Source of the DNA: Bacteroidetes bacterium GWF2_49_14
GTDB lineage: Bacteria > Bacteroidota > Bacteroidia > Bacteroidales > UBA12481
Direction: 5' to 3'
Assembly: GCA_001769295.1 (NCBI GenBank)
Contig: MEOR01000146.1
Coordinates: 1-51,938 of the forward strand
Length of the DNA stretch: 51,938 bases
Shown here: positions 8,017 through 16,082 of the stretch, piece by piece
How the letters are laid out: the number at the start of each line of letters is the position of its first letter
Position numbering within the stretch: position 1 is the first letter of the stretch
Position numbers and translations under genes: made by a program
Notes under the pieces: model-generated
What the model was told of the DNA's origin: nothing
What the model saw: the letters and a program-made list of their open reading frames with translations, nothing else
The model's database searches: none

Positions 8017-11000
8017 CGGACAACCACCTTTTGGACGATTTCATACACCAGCGGGAACTGCGCATCGCCCAGGCCCCATGGGGTTTCCTCGGGTTTCCAG
8101 CCCAGCCGCATCAATGCTTTTTCTGCAGCGGACGGATTATTGCTGTATGCGGCCACTGACCATAGCATGAGCGGACTTGCCGGCTGAACTTTCATCCAGT
8201 CGGTAAGGAAACGGTCGCCCTCAAGCTCCCGGTTCAACAGAACCTGCGACAGGGCAGTCAAAACATAGGGACTATCCCAGGCCGGCTTGTTCTGAGTCGT
8301 CCAGTTTACCAATTCATTCAGATATTTAGCTCCCTCTTCAGGCCGGTCGGTTTGTAAAAAGATGACTCCAGTCAGATAGTTCTCAATCCGTTCATCGGTC
8401 ACGTAAGGTTTTCCAACCCCCAGAGTTTCCGGCCATTTCCGGGCCTCCTCAAGATCTTTCAAAGCCCGTGCATATTTCTTTTGAACGAAGTTGTCGAGCG
8501 CCCTCAGGATCAGTGCCGACCGGTATATCTCATGCCCCTCGCGGGCACCCTCGGCAGGCAGCAGGATCAGGCTCCCGAGAATGTCTAAACATTTATCATA
8601 CTGATGGTTATAGAGTTCCGTCTTTGCCCTTTCAAACTCCAGGATCATATGCCCTGGTATCTTTTCCGTTCCTTTCCTGGCTGTTTCAAGCGCCTGACCC
8701 CAGGCCCTCTTGCCCATGTAGTAGCCGGTCAGGGCTTGCCAGGTCCGCCATTCAGTGGGTTCAAGGGCATTGGCGCGCTGGAGATCCTGAAGCACCATCC
8801 CATCATTATATCCTGTGAAAAGCTTTGCCCGCGTCAGGTAAAAATGCGACTCAGCCGGTTCATCCTTGCACGACCTGAAAAGGTCGCGTGCCTTGGCCGA
8901 ATCATCCAGGTTCCAGCGCATGAGTCCCATATAGTATCGGTTCCGCCAGTCGGGAGTTTTAGCCTCAAGAGCTTCAATGGCACGAAGGGTTTCCGGGCGC
9001 CAGGGGAAGGAGAATTTGGTTGAAATGGTTGAATTGGTTGAAATGGTTGAATTGGTTGAAATGGTTGAAATGGTTGAACTGGTGGTAGGGGAGGACCCAT
9101 GTGTCCGCCCGGTCAAATAGTCCGCCCAATAGGTTACCTCCGGCACTTTCGGCGCCATTCCAAGGAGCCTTAGAGCATCATTTGTTCGTTTGAAACCGGC
9201 ATAGAAAATGGCCAGCTCCAGATAGGTCTGCCCGGGAAATTCATTACGAATCAGGAAAGTAAAGTCGGCGAGATTTTCAGCGGTTTCCTGAATCAGGTAC
9301 CTCTCAAACCGGGCAAAGTGGTTCAAGGGATCGATTGCCAGCAGTTTATCGGTTCCGGTTTTTGCCTGATCTTTTTGCCCGGATAACCGGTTTGCCAGGA
9401 TCTCAAGTTGTATCGCCTTGATATTATAACGGTTAAAATCTTGTGCCAACGCCGTATATTTTAATGTCTGGTCAAATTTCCGGAGTATCAGGTAAATTTC
9501 AGAGATCTGGGTATAAGCCGCTGAGCGATATTCCATCGATCGGGCCGAGATTCCGAAAGCCTCCAAAGCCTGGTAGAATCCTTTCGACTCTTCAACCATT
9601 TCAACCTCTTCAACCATTTCAACCCCTTCAACCATTTCAACCCCTTCAACCATTTCAACCTTCTTAACGATCCCATATAAATAATTAGCTTTCGGATCGT
9701 AGGTATCCAGTCCTAGGGCGGTTTGTAGCAGCTCTCCAGCCAGGTTGGGCTTGAGAATCCTGATATACTCCTCGGCAAGTCCGGTGAGGGCTGGAATATA
9801 CCGCGGATCTTTTGCCAGCGTTTTCCGGAAATAGTCTCGTGCCTGCGAGTATTCCCGCTGACGGCTGAATTCGGTGGCCTTCATGAACAAGCCCTGTACC
9901 GAGTTCCAATCAAACTGCGGCGATACCACCGGCCGGTCGAGATCGCGATCTGCCTGGGTAGACGGCGTCCAGTGGAGGCGGGAGCCGATGCGGACGGCCG
10001 ACAGATGACCGCCGACGGCCGACGGATGACCGCCGGAGCCAGCAGAGTAGGTGAAAAGTTCCAGGGGCTTGAGATCGAGAACGACCTTTTCACCGGATCC
10101 ATCTGAATAATCAACAAACAGGGTGTCTTTCACAAATTCCAGCGGGCAGAACCGGATTACAGCGGTCGTCGGTCGGCCGTCATCGGTCACATAAAGCGTC
10201 CCCGCCCTCGTCACCTCCGTCACCCCACCCGTCCCCACCACCGGGAACCAGTATTCGGTAAATCGTTCGCTGGTATTAGAGGGGAACGACATATGTTTAA
10301 AAGGGGTATAAGTGCTGACGGAACCTTCTTGGTTAAACAGGATACCGGTTTGAATTTCAGTGTATTGCATGTTGCCGGGCTGATCCGTGAGAAGATCGGT
10401 CCAGAGGGCTCCCTGCGGGCTCAGCGACCAGATCCAGATCTTTTTACCCAGTTTTTCAGGATAATCGTTCCAGTGGCCGAATCCAAAGTTGCGGGTCGAA
10501 TAGAATCCGGCGAAAAAATCGGAATAGGTCCCGAGAACATGATAGCTGTGATCGGAGCCATAATTGTTCTCAACATAATTGGAAATGTTTCGCCCATCTT
10601 TCAAAACGGGCCAGGGCGACTGCACCCCGTCGTGCCCGATGTAATGGTCGCCCGGGAAAATGTATTTCAGATCCGGAGCTGCATCGGCAGCTGCGGTCGA
10701 CCACTGATACTTTGAGGTCGACAGATCCATGGGATTGTACCAGAAAGCATGCGTTTCAACCCAGGCCTTGTCTTTCGGCAGCCGGATCTCAACGCGCCAC
10801 TCTGTCCTTGAGGTGAGATCCATGGCTCCGATCCAGCAGGAAACGCTTCCATCCGGATTGGACCGCACCAGGTAATCCACCGGACTGGCGGTGGTGGGCG
10901 CGTGGCCTATTATTCCGAAATTAAACTCGATTCCACCGGAAGTCCAGGCGCCGCGCATGGATATATCCCTGAATTTCACCACTTTATTCAGATAGAGGAA

Positions 11001-11348
11001 CTCCTGCCCTGTCGATTTCTCAATGGCGCCAAGAATCTTACCCCCCATCTCCGGGGCGATTAGGACCTTAACCCAGTCATTCTCAAGCTCCACGATTTTC
11101 CAGTCGCGGTTAATCCCTTTGGTGCTGAATCCGTCAAAGCGGAAATAGGGATAAATCTTTCCGGTACGCGCTACCGGATTCGGATCCCCAAACGGGTATG
11201 TGAGAAAGGTGCGCGAATATTCCTTAAAGGACGCACGTAGAGACGGATTATTATCCGTCTCTGTATTATTATCCGTCTCTACCTGGGCAAACAGGTGAAC
11301 AGAAAAACATGAAAGCAGTAGAATCAGGGCTATGTGGATCGTTTTCAT
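8013..11348 (-). CDS. DUF5107 domain + TPR-repeat protein, secreted
   Basis: Start at MKTIHIALILLLSCFSVHLFAQ (11348). N-terminal DUF5107-like NDWVKVLIAPEMGGKILGAIEKSTGQEFLYLNKVVKFRDISMRGAWTSGGIEFNFG, then multiple TPR-like helices. Contains several repeat insertions. Confidence 0.82.
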   Translation of the reverse strand: MKTIHIALILLLSCFSVHLFAQVETDNNTETDNNPSLRASFKEYSRTFLTYPFGDPNPVARTGKIYPYFRFDGFSTKGINRDWKIVELENDWVKVLIAPEMGGKILGAIEKSTGQEFLYLNKVVKFRDISMRGAWTSGGIEFNFGIIGHAPTTASPVDYLVRSNPDGSVSCWIGAMDLTSRTEWRVEIRLPKDKAWVETHAFWYNPMDLSTSKYQWSTAAADAAPDLKYIFPGDHYIGHDGVQSPWPVLKDGRNISNYVENNYGSDHSYHVLGTYSDFFAGFYSTRNFGFGHWNDYPEKLGKKIWIWSLSPQGALWTDLLTDQPGNMQYTEIQTGILFNQEGSVSTYTPFKHMSFPSNTSERFTEYWFPVVGTGGVTEVTRAGTLYVTDDGRPTTAVIRFCPLEFVKDTLFVDYSDGSGEKVVLDLKPLELFTYSAGSGGHPSAVGGHLSAVRIGSRLHWTPSTQADRDLDRPVVSPQFDWNSVQGLFMKATEFSRQREYSQARDYFRKTLAKDPRYIPALTGLAEEYIRILKPNLAGELLQTALGLDTYDPKANYLYGIVKKVEMVEGVEMVEGVEMVEEVEMVEESKGFYQALEAFGISARSMEYRSAAYTQISEIYLILRKFDQTLKYTALAQDFNRYNIKAIQLEILANRLSGQKDQAKTGTDKLLAIDPLNHFARFERYLIQETAENLADFTFLIRNEFPGQTYLELAIFYAGFKRTNDALRLLGMAPKVPEVTYWADYLTGRTHGSSPTTSSTISTISTNSTISTNSTISTKFSFPWRPETLRAIEALEAKTPDWRNRYYMGLMRWNLDDSAKARDLFRSCKDEPAESHFYLTRAKLFTGYNDGMVLQDLQRANALEPTEWRTWQALTGYYMGKRAWGQALETARKGTEKIPGHMILEFERAKTELYNHQYDKCLDILGSLILLPAEGAREGHEIYRSALILRALDNFVQKKYARALKDLEEARKWPETLGVGKPYVTDERIENYLTGVIFLQTDRPEEGAKYLNELVNWTTQNKPAWDSPYVLTALSQVLLNRELEGDRFLTDWMKVQPASPLMLWSVAAYSNNPSAAEKALMRLGWKPEETPWGLGDAQFPLVYEIVQKVVVR
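9016..9110. repeat. GGTTGAAAT 9-nt repeat plus GGGGAGGACCCATGTGTCCGCCC unit inside DUF5107/TPR gene
   Basis: ttggttgaaatggttgaattggttgaaatgg...gtggtaggggaggacccatgtgtccgcccgg. Encodes GRTHGSSPTTSSTISTISTNSTISTNSTISTK. Confidence 0.95.
9591..9662. repeat. TTCAACCAT/TTCAACCCC 9-nt repeat inside DUF5107/TPR gene (opposite orientation)
   Basis: ttcaaccatttcaacctcttcaaccatttcaaccccttcaaccatttcaacc. Encodes VEMVEGVEMVEGVEMVEEVEMVEE. Confidence 0.95.
9991..10035. repeat. gccgacggatgaccgccgac repeat inside DUF5107/TPR gene
   Basis: cggacggccgacagatgaccgccgacggccgacggatgaccgccg. Encodes GGHPSAVGGHLSAVR. Confidence 0.85.
11237..11282. repeat. GTAGAGACGGATTATTATCCGTCTCTGTATTATTATCCGTCTCTAC palindrome after signal peptide of DUF5107/TPR gene
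   Basis: Nested palindrome. Encodes VETDNNTETDNNPSLR on the minus strand. Confidence 0.92.
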
Positions 11349-11429
11349 AGAATACTCGTTTTGTACGAAGGTAACAAATAGGTGAATAATCAGGAAGGAT
11401 TTGTAATTTAACGGGATCAACGGCAAACT

Positions 11430-12548
11430 ATGGAAAAGGGGACCTCAAAAAACCCTGTTGTTTCAGTTACTTGGGCGGAAGATACAGATAATCAGAAGAT
11501 TCTGGAATTATCACCCCGATGTTACCAGTCAGGCATGATTACCATGTATCCCGACCGTTCCCCTGTTTTCAACCGTCTCCACAAGCTTATTGACGTGGAG
11601 TCCTACCATTCCCTCGCCGTGGTTGGCGATCGGGCAGTCGGATTGCTGGGCACCATCCATGAAACGATGTACTTTAAGGATCAACCCATCCGGATGGCCT
11701 ATTTTATGGATTTTAAGGTTGATCCCGATTTTCGTCGGGGACTTACTGCCTACCGGATGGTCAAACACACCATTGAGAAGGAGGTGTCCGACGGAACCCG
11801 GTTAGGGCTGGCAACCCTGTTGAAAAACAATGAGGCTCCGATGGCCTTCACAAAAGGCCGCATCGGTTTTCCGGCATCACTTTATCTCGGTGATAACCGT
11901 GTCTTTAGTTGCGTTCCGGTCAGGATGCTAAAACCAGATCAGGCCTATACCATAGAAGTTCCAACCGAAGCCGATATCTCCGAATTGGTTGATCTCTATA
12001 ACAGATTCTATTCCACCTACCGGTTGGCTCCACGGATGACGGAAGAACTTTTCCACCATTATACACGAAATATCAAAGGTTTAAGCCTCAGCGAATTCCG
12101 GGTTGCCCGGCGGGAAGGGAAGGTCCTGGCTGTTATGGCATTATGGGACGAGGAACCCTACCGGCGTTACTGGGTCACACGTTCAAACATCAGAGTCAAG
12201 CTGATTTCAGCCTTGGTGAAGGTCTTGTCCCTCTTCACCCGGGTACCGGAGCCGATAAAGATCAATAGTCCACTGAAACAGCTTTCCGTCGTCCTGTATG
12301 CTCACGATCAGTCCACTGCAGCCCTCGGAGCACTCTTCCGCGATGCCAATAACCGACACGTCGGAGGCCATTACTCACTGATACAGGTTCAAATCCACGA
12401 AGATGATCCCGCCAACGCCAGCCTGAAAGGCCTCACCGGTATCTCAATCTTCAGCGAAATACACCTATTCACTGATACTCACCAGCTCGCGAGGGAGATA
12501 CAAAATGAACCGGGGGTGGTGCACCTGGAGTTCCCGAATTATATTTAG
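11430..12548 (+). CDS. GNAT-like N-acetyltransferase family protein
   Basis: 372 aa ORF. GNAT-like pattern VVGDRAVGLLGTIHETMYFKDQPIRMAYFMDFKVDPDFRRGLTAYRMVKHTIE. Confidence 0.65.
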   Translation: MEKGTSKNPVVSVTWAEDTDNQKILELSPRCYQSGMITMYPDRSPVFNRLHKLIDVESYHSLAVVGDRAVGLLGTIHETMYFKDQPIRMAYFMDFKVDPDFRRGLTAYRMVKHTIEKEVSDGTRLGLATLLKNNEAPMAFTKGRIGFPASLYLGDNRVFSCVPVRMLKPDQAYTIEVPTEADISELVDLYNRFYSTYRLAPRMTEELFHHYTRNIKGLSLSEFRVARREGKVLAVMALWDEEPYRRYWVTRSNIRVKLISALVKVLSLFTRVPEPIKINSPLKQLSVVLYAHDQSTAALGALFRDANNRHVGGHYSLIQVQIHEDDPANASLKGLTGISIFSEIHLFTDTHQLAREIQNEPGVVHLEFPNYI

Positions 12549-12549
12549 T

Positions 12550-12745
12550 AATTGGCCTCGCTGTGCTCGGCTAAATGGCTCGGCTAACGCCTCGCAAATT
12601 GGCTCCCTGCGGTCGCTAATTGGTTCGCTGACGCGAACTAATTGGCCTCCCTTTGGTCGGCTAATTGGCTCTGGCGATAATTAGCGCGTAGCGCCAATTT
12701 GCGAGGCGATAGCCGAGCCATTTAGCGAGCGCCAGCGAGCCAATT
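12550..12745. repeat. Long near-perfect inverted repeat (about 54-nt arms) between convergent genes
   Basis: Left arm 12550-12603 aattggcctcgctgtgctcggctaaatggctcggctaacgcctcgcaaattggc. The reverse complement of the right arm 12693-12745 is aattggctcgctggcgctcgctaaatggctcggctatcgcctcgcaaattggc. The central 12604-12692 contains further aattgg/ggctaa units. Confidence 0.9.
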
Positions 12746-14147
12746 ATTTAAAATCAAAGTAGTTAAATGCATTGTAGTAACACACATCCAGCACCACCCT
12801 CCCAAAGAACGTCATATCATCGGGCAGCTCGCCGTTTTCCACATCCCTGCCAATCAGATTGCACAAAATGCGCCGGAAATACTCATGACGGGGGTAGGAG
12901 AGGAAGCTGCGGGAGTCGGTGAGCATTCCAACGAACCGGCTTAGCAAGCCCATGTTTGACAGGGTGTTAAGTTGTTTTTCCATGCCATCTTTCTGGTCGA
13001 GGAACCACCAGCCTGAACCCCATTGCATTTTGCCCGGCACGGAGCCGTCCTGAAAGTTGCCGGTCATGGTGGCAAATACCTCGTTATCCCTGGGATTGAG
13101 GTTGTACAGGATGGTTTTGGCCAGTTTTCCTTCCTGCCCAAGCCGGTCAAAAAACCGGGCCATCGGGAGGGCAACCGGTTCATCCCCGATTGAATCGAAG
13201 CCGGTATCAGGCCCGAGCAGCCCGATCATCCTGGTGTTTGTGTTGCGCATGGCCCCGATATGGAACTGCTGAACCCAGCCTTTTTCAGCATCCATCACGG
13301 CAAGCTCATAAAGCATGGCCGATTTGAATTTCCGGATTGCCTCTTCGGAGATCGGTCTTCCGGATCTGGCCTGATCAAAAATCCGGCTGATCTCCTGATC
13401 GGTGTATTTCTCTGAATAGAAGGTGTTCAGTCCATGATCCGAAAGGCGGCAGCCCATTGAGTGAAAAAAATCATGACGGTTCCCAAGCGCTTCAAGAAGG
13501 TAACGGAACCCTTCAATTTCAATTTCGGCTACGGAAGAGAGTTTATCCAGATATAAATTCCAGGATTTTGGATTCTCAATGGACATTGCCTTGTCGGAAC
13601 GCCAGGTCGGAAGAACTTTGATACTCCAGTCCGATTCAGCAATCTGGCGGTGTGCATCGAGTGTATCAAGAGGATCATCGGTAGTGCACACCACCTCCAC
13701 GTTCATCTTCTCGAGAAGGCGGCGGACTGAGAAATCGGGGGTTTGGAGCAGTGCGGAAGCTTTGTGGTAGATTTCGTGACCTGTGACGGGTGACAGGGGA
13801 TCGGTGATGCCGAAGTACCTCTGGAGTTCGAGGTGGGTCCAGTGATAGAGGGGGTTGCGGACCGTGCAGGGAACCGTTTCGGCCCATTTTTCAAATTTCT
13901 CCTCATCCGTTGCATCCCCGGTAATGAATTGTTCCGGTATGCCGTTTGTCCGCATGGCCCGCCATTTATAATGATCACCCCTAAGCCACGCTTCCGTCAG
14001 GTTGTTAAACCGATGGTCCGATGCGATCAGCGCCGGATCCAGGTGACAATGGTAATCGATGACAGGCATTTGCGCCGCATAGTCATGGTACAACCGTTCC
14101 GCTGTGGCGGTGGTCAGCAGGAAGTTTTCGTTGAGAAATGGTTTCAT
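12744..14147 (-). CDS. uxaC: Glucuronate (uronate) isomerase
   Basis: Start at [38 protein letters not shown]. UxaC-type motifs [29 protein letters not shown]-like, [39 protein letters not shown]. The ORF track start at 14201 lies in a repeat. Confidence 0.95.
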   Translation of the reverse strand: [467 protein letters not shown]

Positions 14148-14170
14148 AAGGGTAGTTTTCTGGTTTATTG

Positions 14171-14202
14171 TAACCGGTCCCCGCTTTCGCGGGGATGACA
14201 AT
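14171..14202. repeat. GGTCCCCGCTTTCGCGGGGATGAC-type repeat unit
   Basis: accggtccccgctttcgcggggatgacaat. Recurs at 19569-19596 and, inverted, at 19617-19646. Confidence 0.8.
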
Positions 14203-14307
14203 CGCTTCTGGTTTATTTAAGGTCTATGGCATGAATGCTTGGTTTCTTTTGTGGGGTATCGGGTGTCGGGTGTCGGGCATCAGGATAGGGGTAAGGGGCT
14301 CTCCGAT

Positions 14308-14380
14308 GTCATCCTGACGAAAGTCAGGATCTCCTGCCAGTTGCTCCGAGGCTGGGGATCCCGGCCTTCGCCGGGATGAC
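14308..14380. repeat. Intergenic copy of the GTCATCCCGGC...GCCGGGATGAC palindromic repeat
   Basis: gtcatcctgacgaaagtcaggatctcctgcc...ggggatcccggccttcgccgggatgac. Same family as 16552-16628 and 17900-17975. Confidence 0.85.
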
Positions 14381-14444
14381 ACTTTCGAAGAGCCCTGTTC
14401 CCAACACCGGATACCCGAAACCTGAAACCTGCTACCCATATTGT

Positions 14445-15992
14445 TTACACACTATACGTCGTACTCGCAGTATCCCCGCCGCGACCGGTCCAGTTGGTAT
14501 GGAAAAATTCTCCCCGCGGGTGGTCAATTCGCTCATAAGTGTGGGCGCCGAAATAATCGCGCTGGGCCTGCAATAGGTTTGCGGGTGAGGTTGCGCAGGT
14601 GTATCCGTCGAAGAAGGTGAGCCCGGCTGCCATGGACGGAATAGACACGCCATTTAAAATCGCTTCTGATACGATTCTGCGCCATGAGCCCTGTGCCTTT
14701 ACCATTTCATTTTTAAAATATGAATCCAGCAACAGGTTCTCCAGACCGGGATTCCGGTCGAAGGCCTCCTTGATTTTTCCCAGGAACGCCGACCGGATGA
14801 TACAGCCACCGCGCCACATCTGGGCAATCCCGCCATAGTTGAGCTCCCATCCGTACTCTTTGGCCGCAGCCTGCATCAGCATATATCCCTGGGCGTAAGA
14901 GATAATTTTGGAGGCGTACAGGGCCAGGCGCAGATTATCGATGACCGACGACCGACGACTGATGACCGATGAAAGACCTTCTCCATCCGTCATCCGTCTT
15001 CTGTCATCCATCGTCCGTCGTCCGTCGTCCGTCGTCCGTCCTCCGTCGTCTGTCATCCGTCGTCCGTCATCCGTCGTCTTATACATTTCCGCCGCACCTA
15101 CCCGTTCCTCCTTCATAGCCGACAGACATCTGGCAAAAACCGATTCGCCAATAAGAGTAAGCGGAACGCCCAGATCGAGAGCGGCGACTCCGGTCCATTT
15201 ACCTGTGCCTTTCTGACCGGCGGTATCCAGAATCTTATCCACCATGGGCTTTCCGTCAGTGTCGGTGAAAGCCAGGATATCCCTCGTGATCTCTATCAGG
15301 TAGCTGTCCAGTTGCCCCTGATTCCACTCTTTGAACACCTGATGCATCTCGCCGGCACTCATGCCGTAAAGGACTTTCATGATCTGATAGGCTTCACAGA
15401 TCAGCTGCATATCGCCGTATTCAATGCCGTTATGCACCATCTTGACGAAATGTCCGGCACCCTGCTCGCCAACCCAGTCGCAGCAAACCGATCCATCGGA
15501 TACCTTGGCGGCAATGGCCTGAAATATCGGTTTTACAAACGGCCAGGCGGCTTTGGATCCCCCCGGCATGATCGATGGCCCTAGCAGCGCACCCTCTTCA
15601 CCCCCGGAAACTCCGGTTCCGATGTAAAGCATGCCCTTGCTTTCAACATAAAGCGTCCTTCTTGTCGTATCCGGAAAATGCGAGTTTCCCCCGTCAATGA
15701 TGATGTCGCCGGGTTCCAGAAGCGGAATAAGCAACTCGATGAAATCATCCACCGGCTTTCCTGCCTTGATCATCATCATAACTTTTCTGGGACGTTCAAG
15801 CGAGTTTACAAACTCCTCCAGGGAGTGCGTGCCGGTTATCCTTTTTCCCCTGGCCCGATTTTGCAGAAAGGAGTCAACCTTGTCGGTAGAACGGTTGTAA
15901 ACGCTTACCGAAAAGCCTTTGCTTTCCATGTTGAGGACCAGGTTTTCGCCCATGACGGCCAATCCTATGAGACCAATGTTTGATAATTCCAT
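14445..15992 (-). CDS. gnd: 6-phosphogluconate dehydrogenase, decarboxylating (with in-frame repeat insertion)
   Basis: MELSNIGLIGLAVMGENLVLNMESKGFSVSVYNRST; IIDGGNSHFPDTTRR; FVKMVHNGIEYGDMQLICEAY; LDTAGQKGTGKWTGVAALDLGVPLTLIGESVFAR; NLLQAQRDYFGAHTYERID. Confidence 0.97.
   Translation of the reverse strand: MELSNIGLIGLAVMGENLVLNMESKGFSVSVYNRSTDKVDSFLQNRARGKRITGTHSLEEFVNSLERPRKVMMMIKAGKPVDDFIELLIPLLEPGDIIIDGGNSHFPDTTRRTLYVESKGMLYIGTGVSGGEEGALLGPSIMPGGSKAAWPFVKPIFQAIAAKVSDGSVCCDWVGEQGAGHFVKMVHNGIEYGDMQLICEAYQIMKVLYGMSAGEMHQVFKEWNQGQLDSYLIEITRDILAFTDTDGKPMVDKILDTAGQKGTGKWTGVAALDLGVPLTLIGESVFARCLSAMKEERVGAAEMYKTTDDGRRMTDDGGRTTDDGRRTMDDRRRMTDGEGLSSVISRRSSVIDNLRLALYASKIISYAQGYMLMQAAAKEYGWELNYGGIAQMWRGGCIIRSAFLGKIKEAFDRNPGLENLLLDSYFKNEMVKAQGSWRRIVSEAILNGVSIPSMAAGLTFFDGYTCATSPANLLQAQRDYFGAHTYERIDHPRGEFFHTNWTGRGGDTASTTYSV
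14938..15077. repeat. GTCGTCCGTCATCCGTC-type degenerate tandem repeat inside gnd
   Basis: gatgaccgacgaccgacgactgatgaccgatg...catccatcgtccgtcgtccgtcgtccgtcgtccgtcctccgtcgtctgtcatccgtcgtccgtcatccgtcg. Encodes TTDDGRRMTDDGGRTTDDGRRTMDDRRRMTDGEGLSSVISRRSSVI. Confidence 0.95.
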
Positions 15993-16005
15993 AATATTCT
16001 GATGT

Positions 16006-16078
16006 GTTGATTGGATGATGTGTTGATGTGTTGATTTGATGATTTGATGATGTGATGATGTGATGATTTGTTGATGTA
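16006..16078. repeat. TGATGATTTGATGATGTG-type degenerate tandem repeat, intergenic
   Basis: gatgtgttgattggatgatgtgttgatgtgttgatttgatgatttgatgatgtgatgatgtgatgatttgttgatg between gnd and pdxB. Confidence 0.85.
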
Positions 16079-16082
16079 ATGA

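Noticed and set aside
7850-9662. Tandem TTCAACCAT arrays as possible CRISPR arrays
   Set aside because: Units are 9 nt, contiguous and without unique spacers. No cas genes in the window.
13778-13803. gtgacctgtgacgggtgacag in uxaC as another repeat insertion
   Set aside because: The encoded [14 protein letters not shown] aligns without obvious length change to the equivalent region of UxaC recalled from E. coli, so no insertion is evident. Similarity to the gcgtgacgcgtgac family may be chance.
14224-14439. ORF between gnd and uxaC (MGSRFQVSGIRCWEQGSSKVSSRRRPGSPA...)
   Set aside because: Entirely made of repeat words. No conserved domain.
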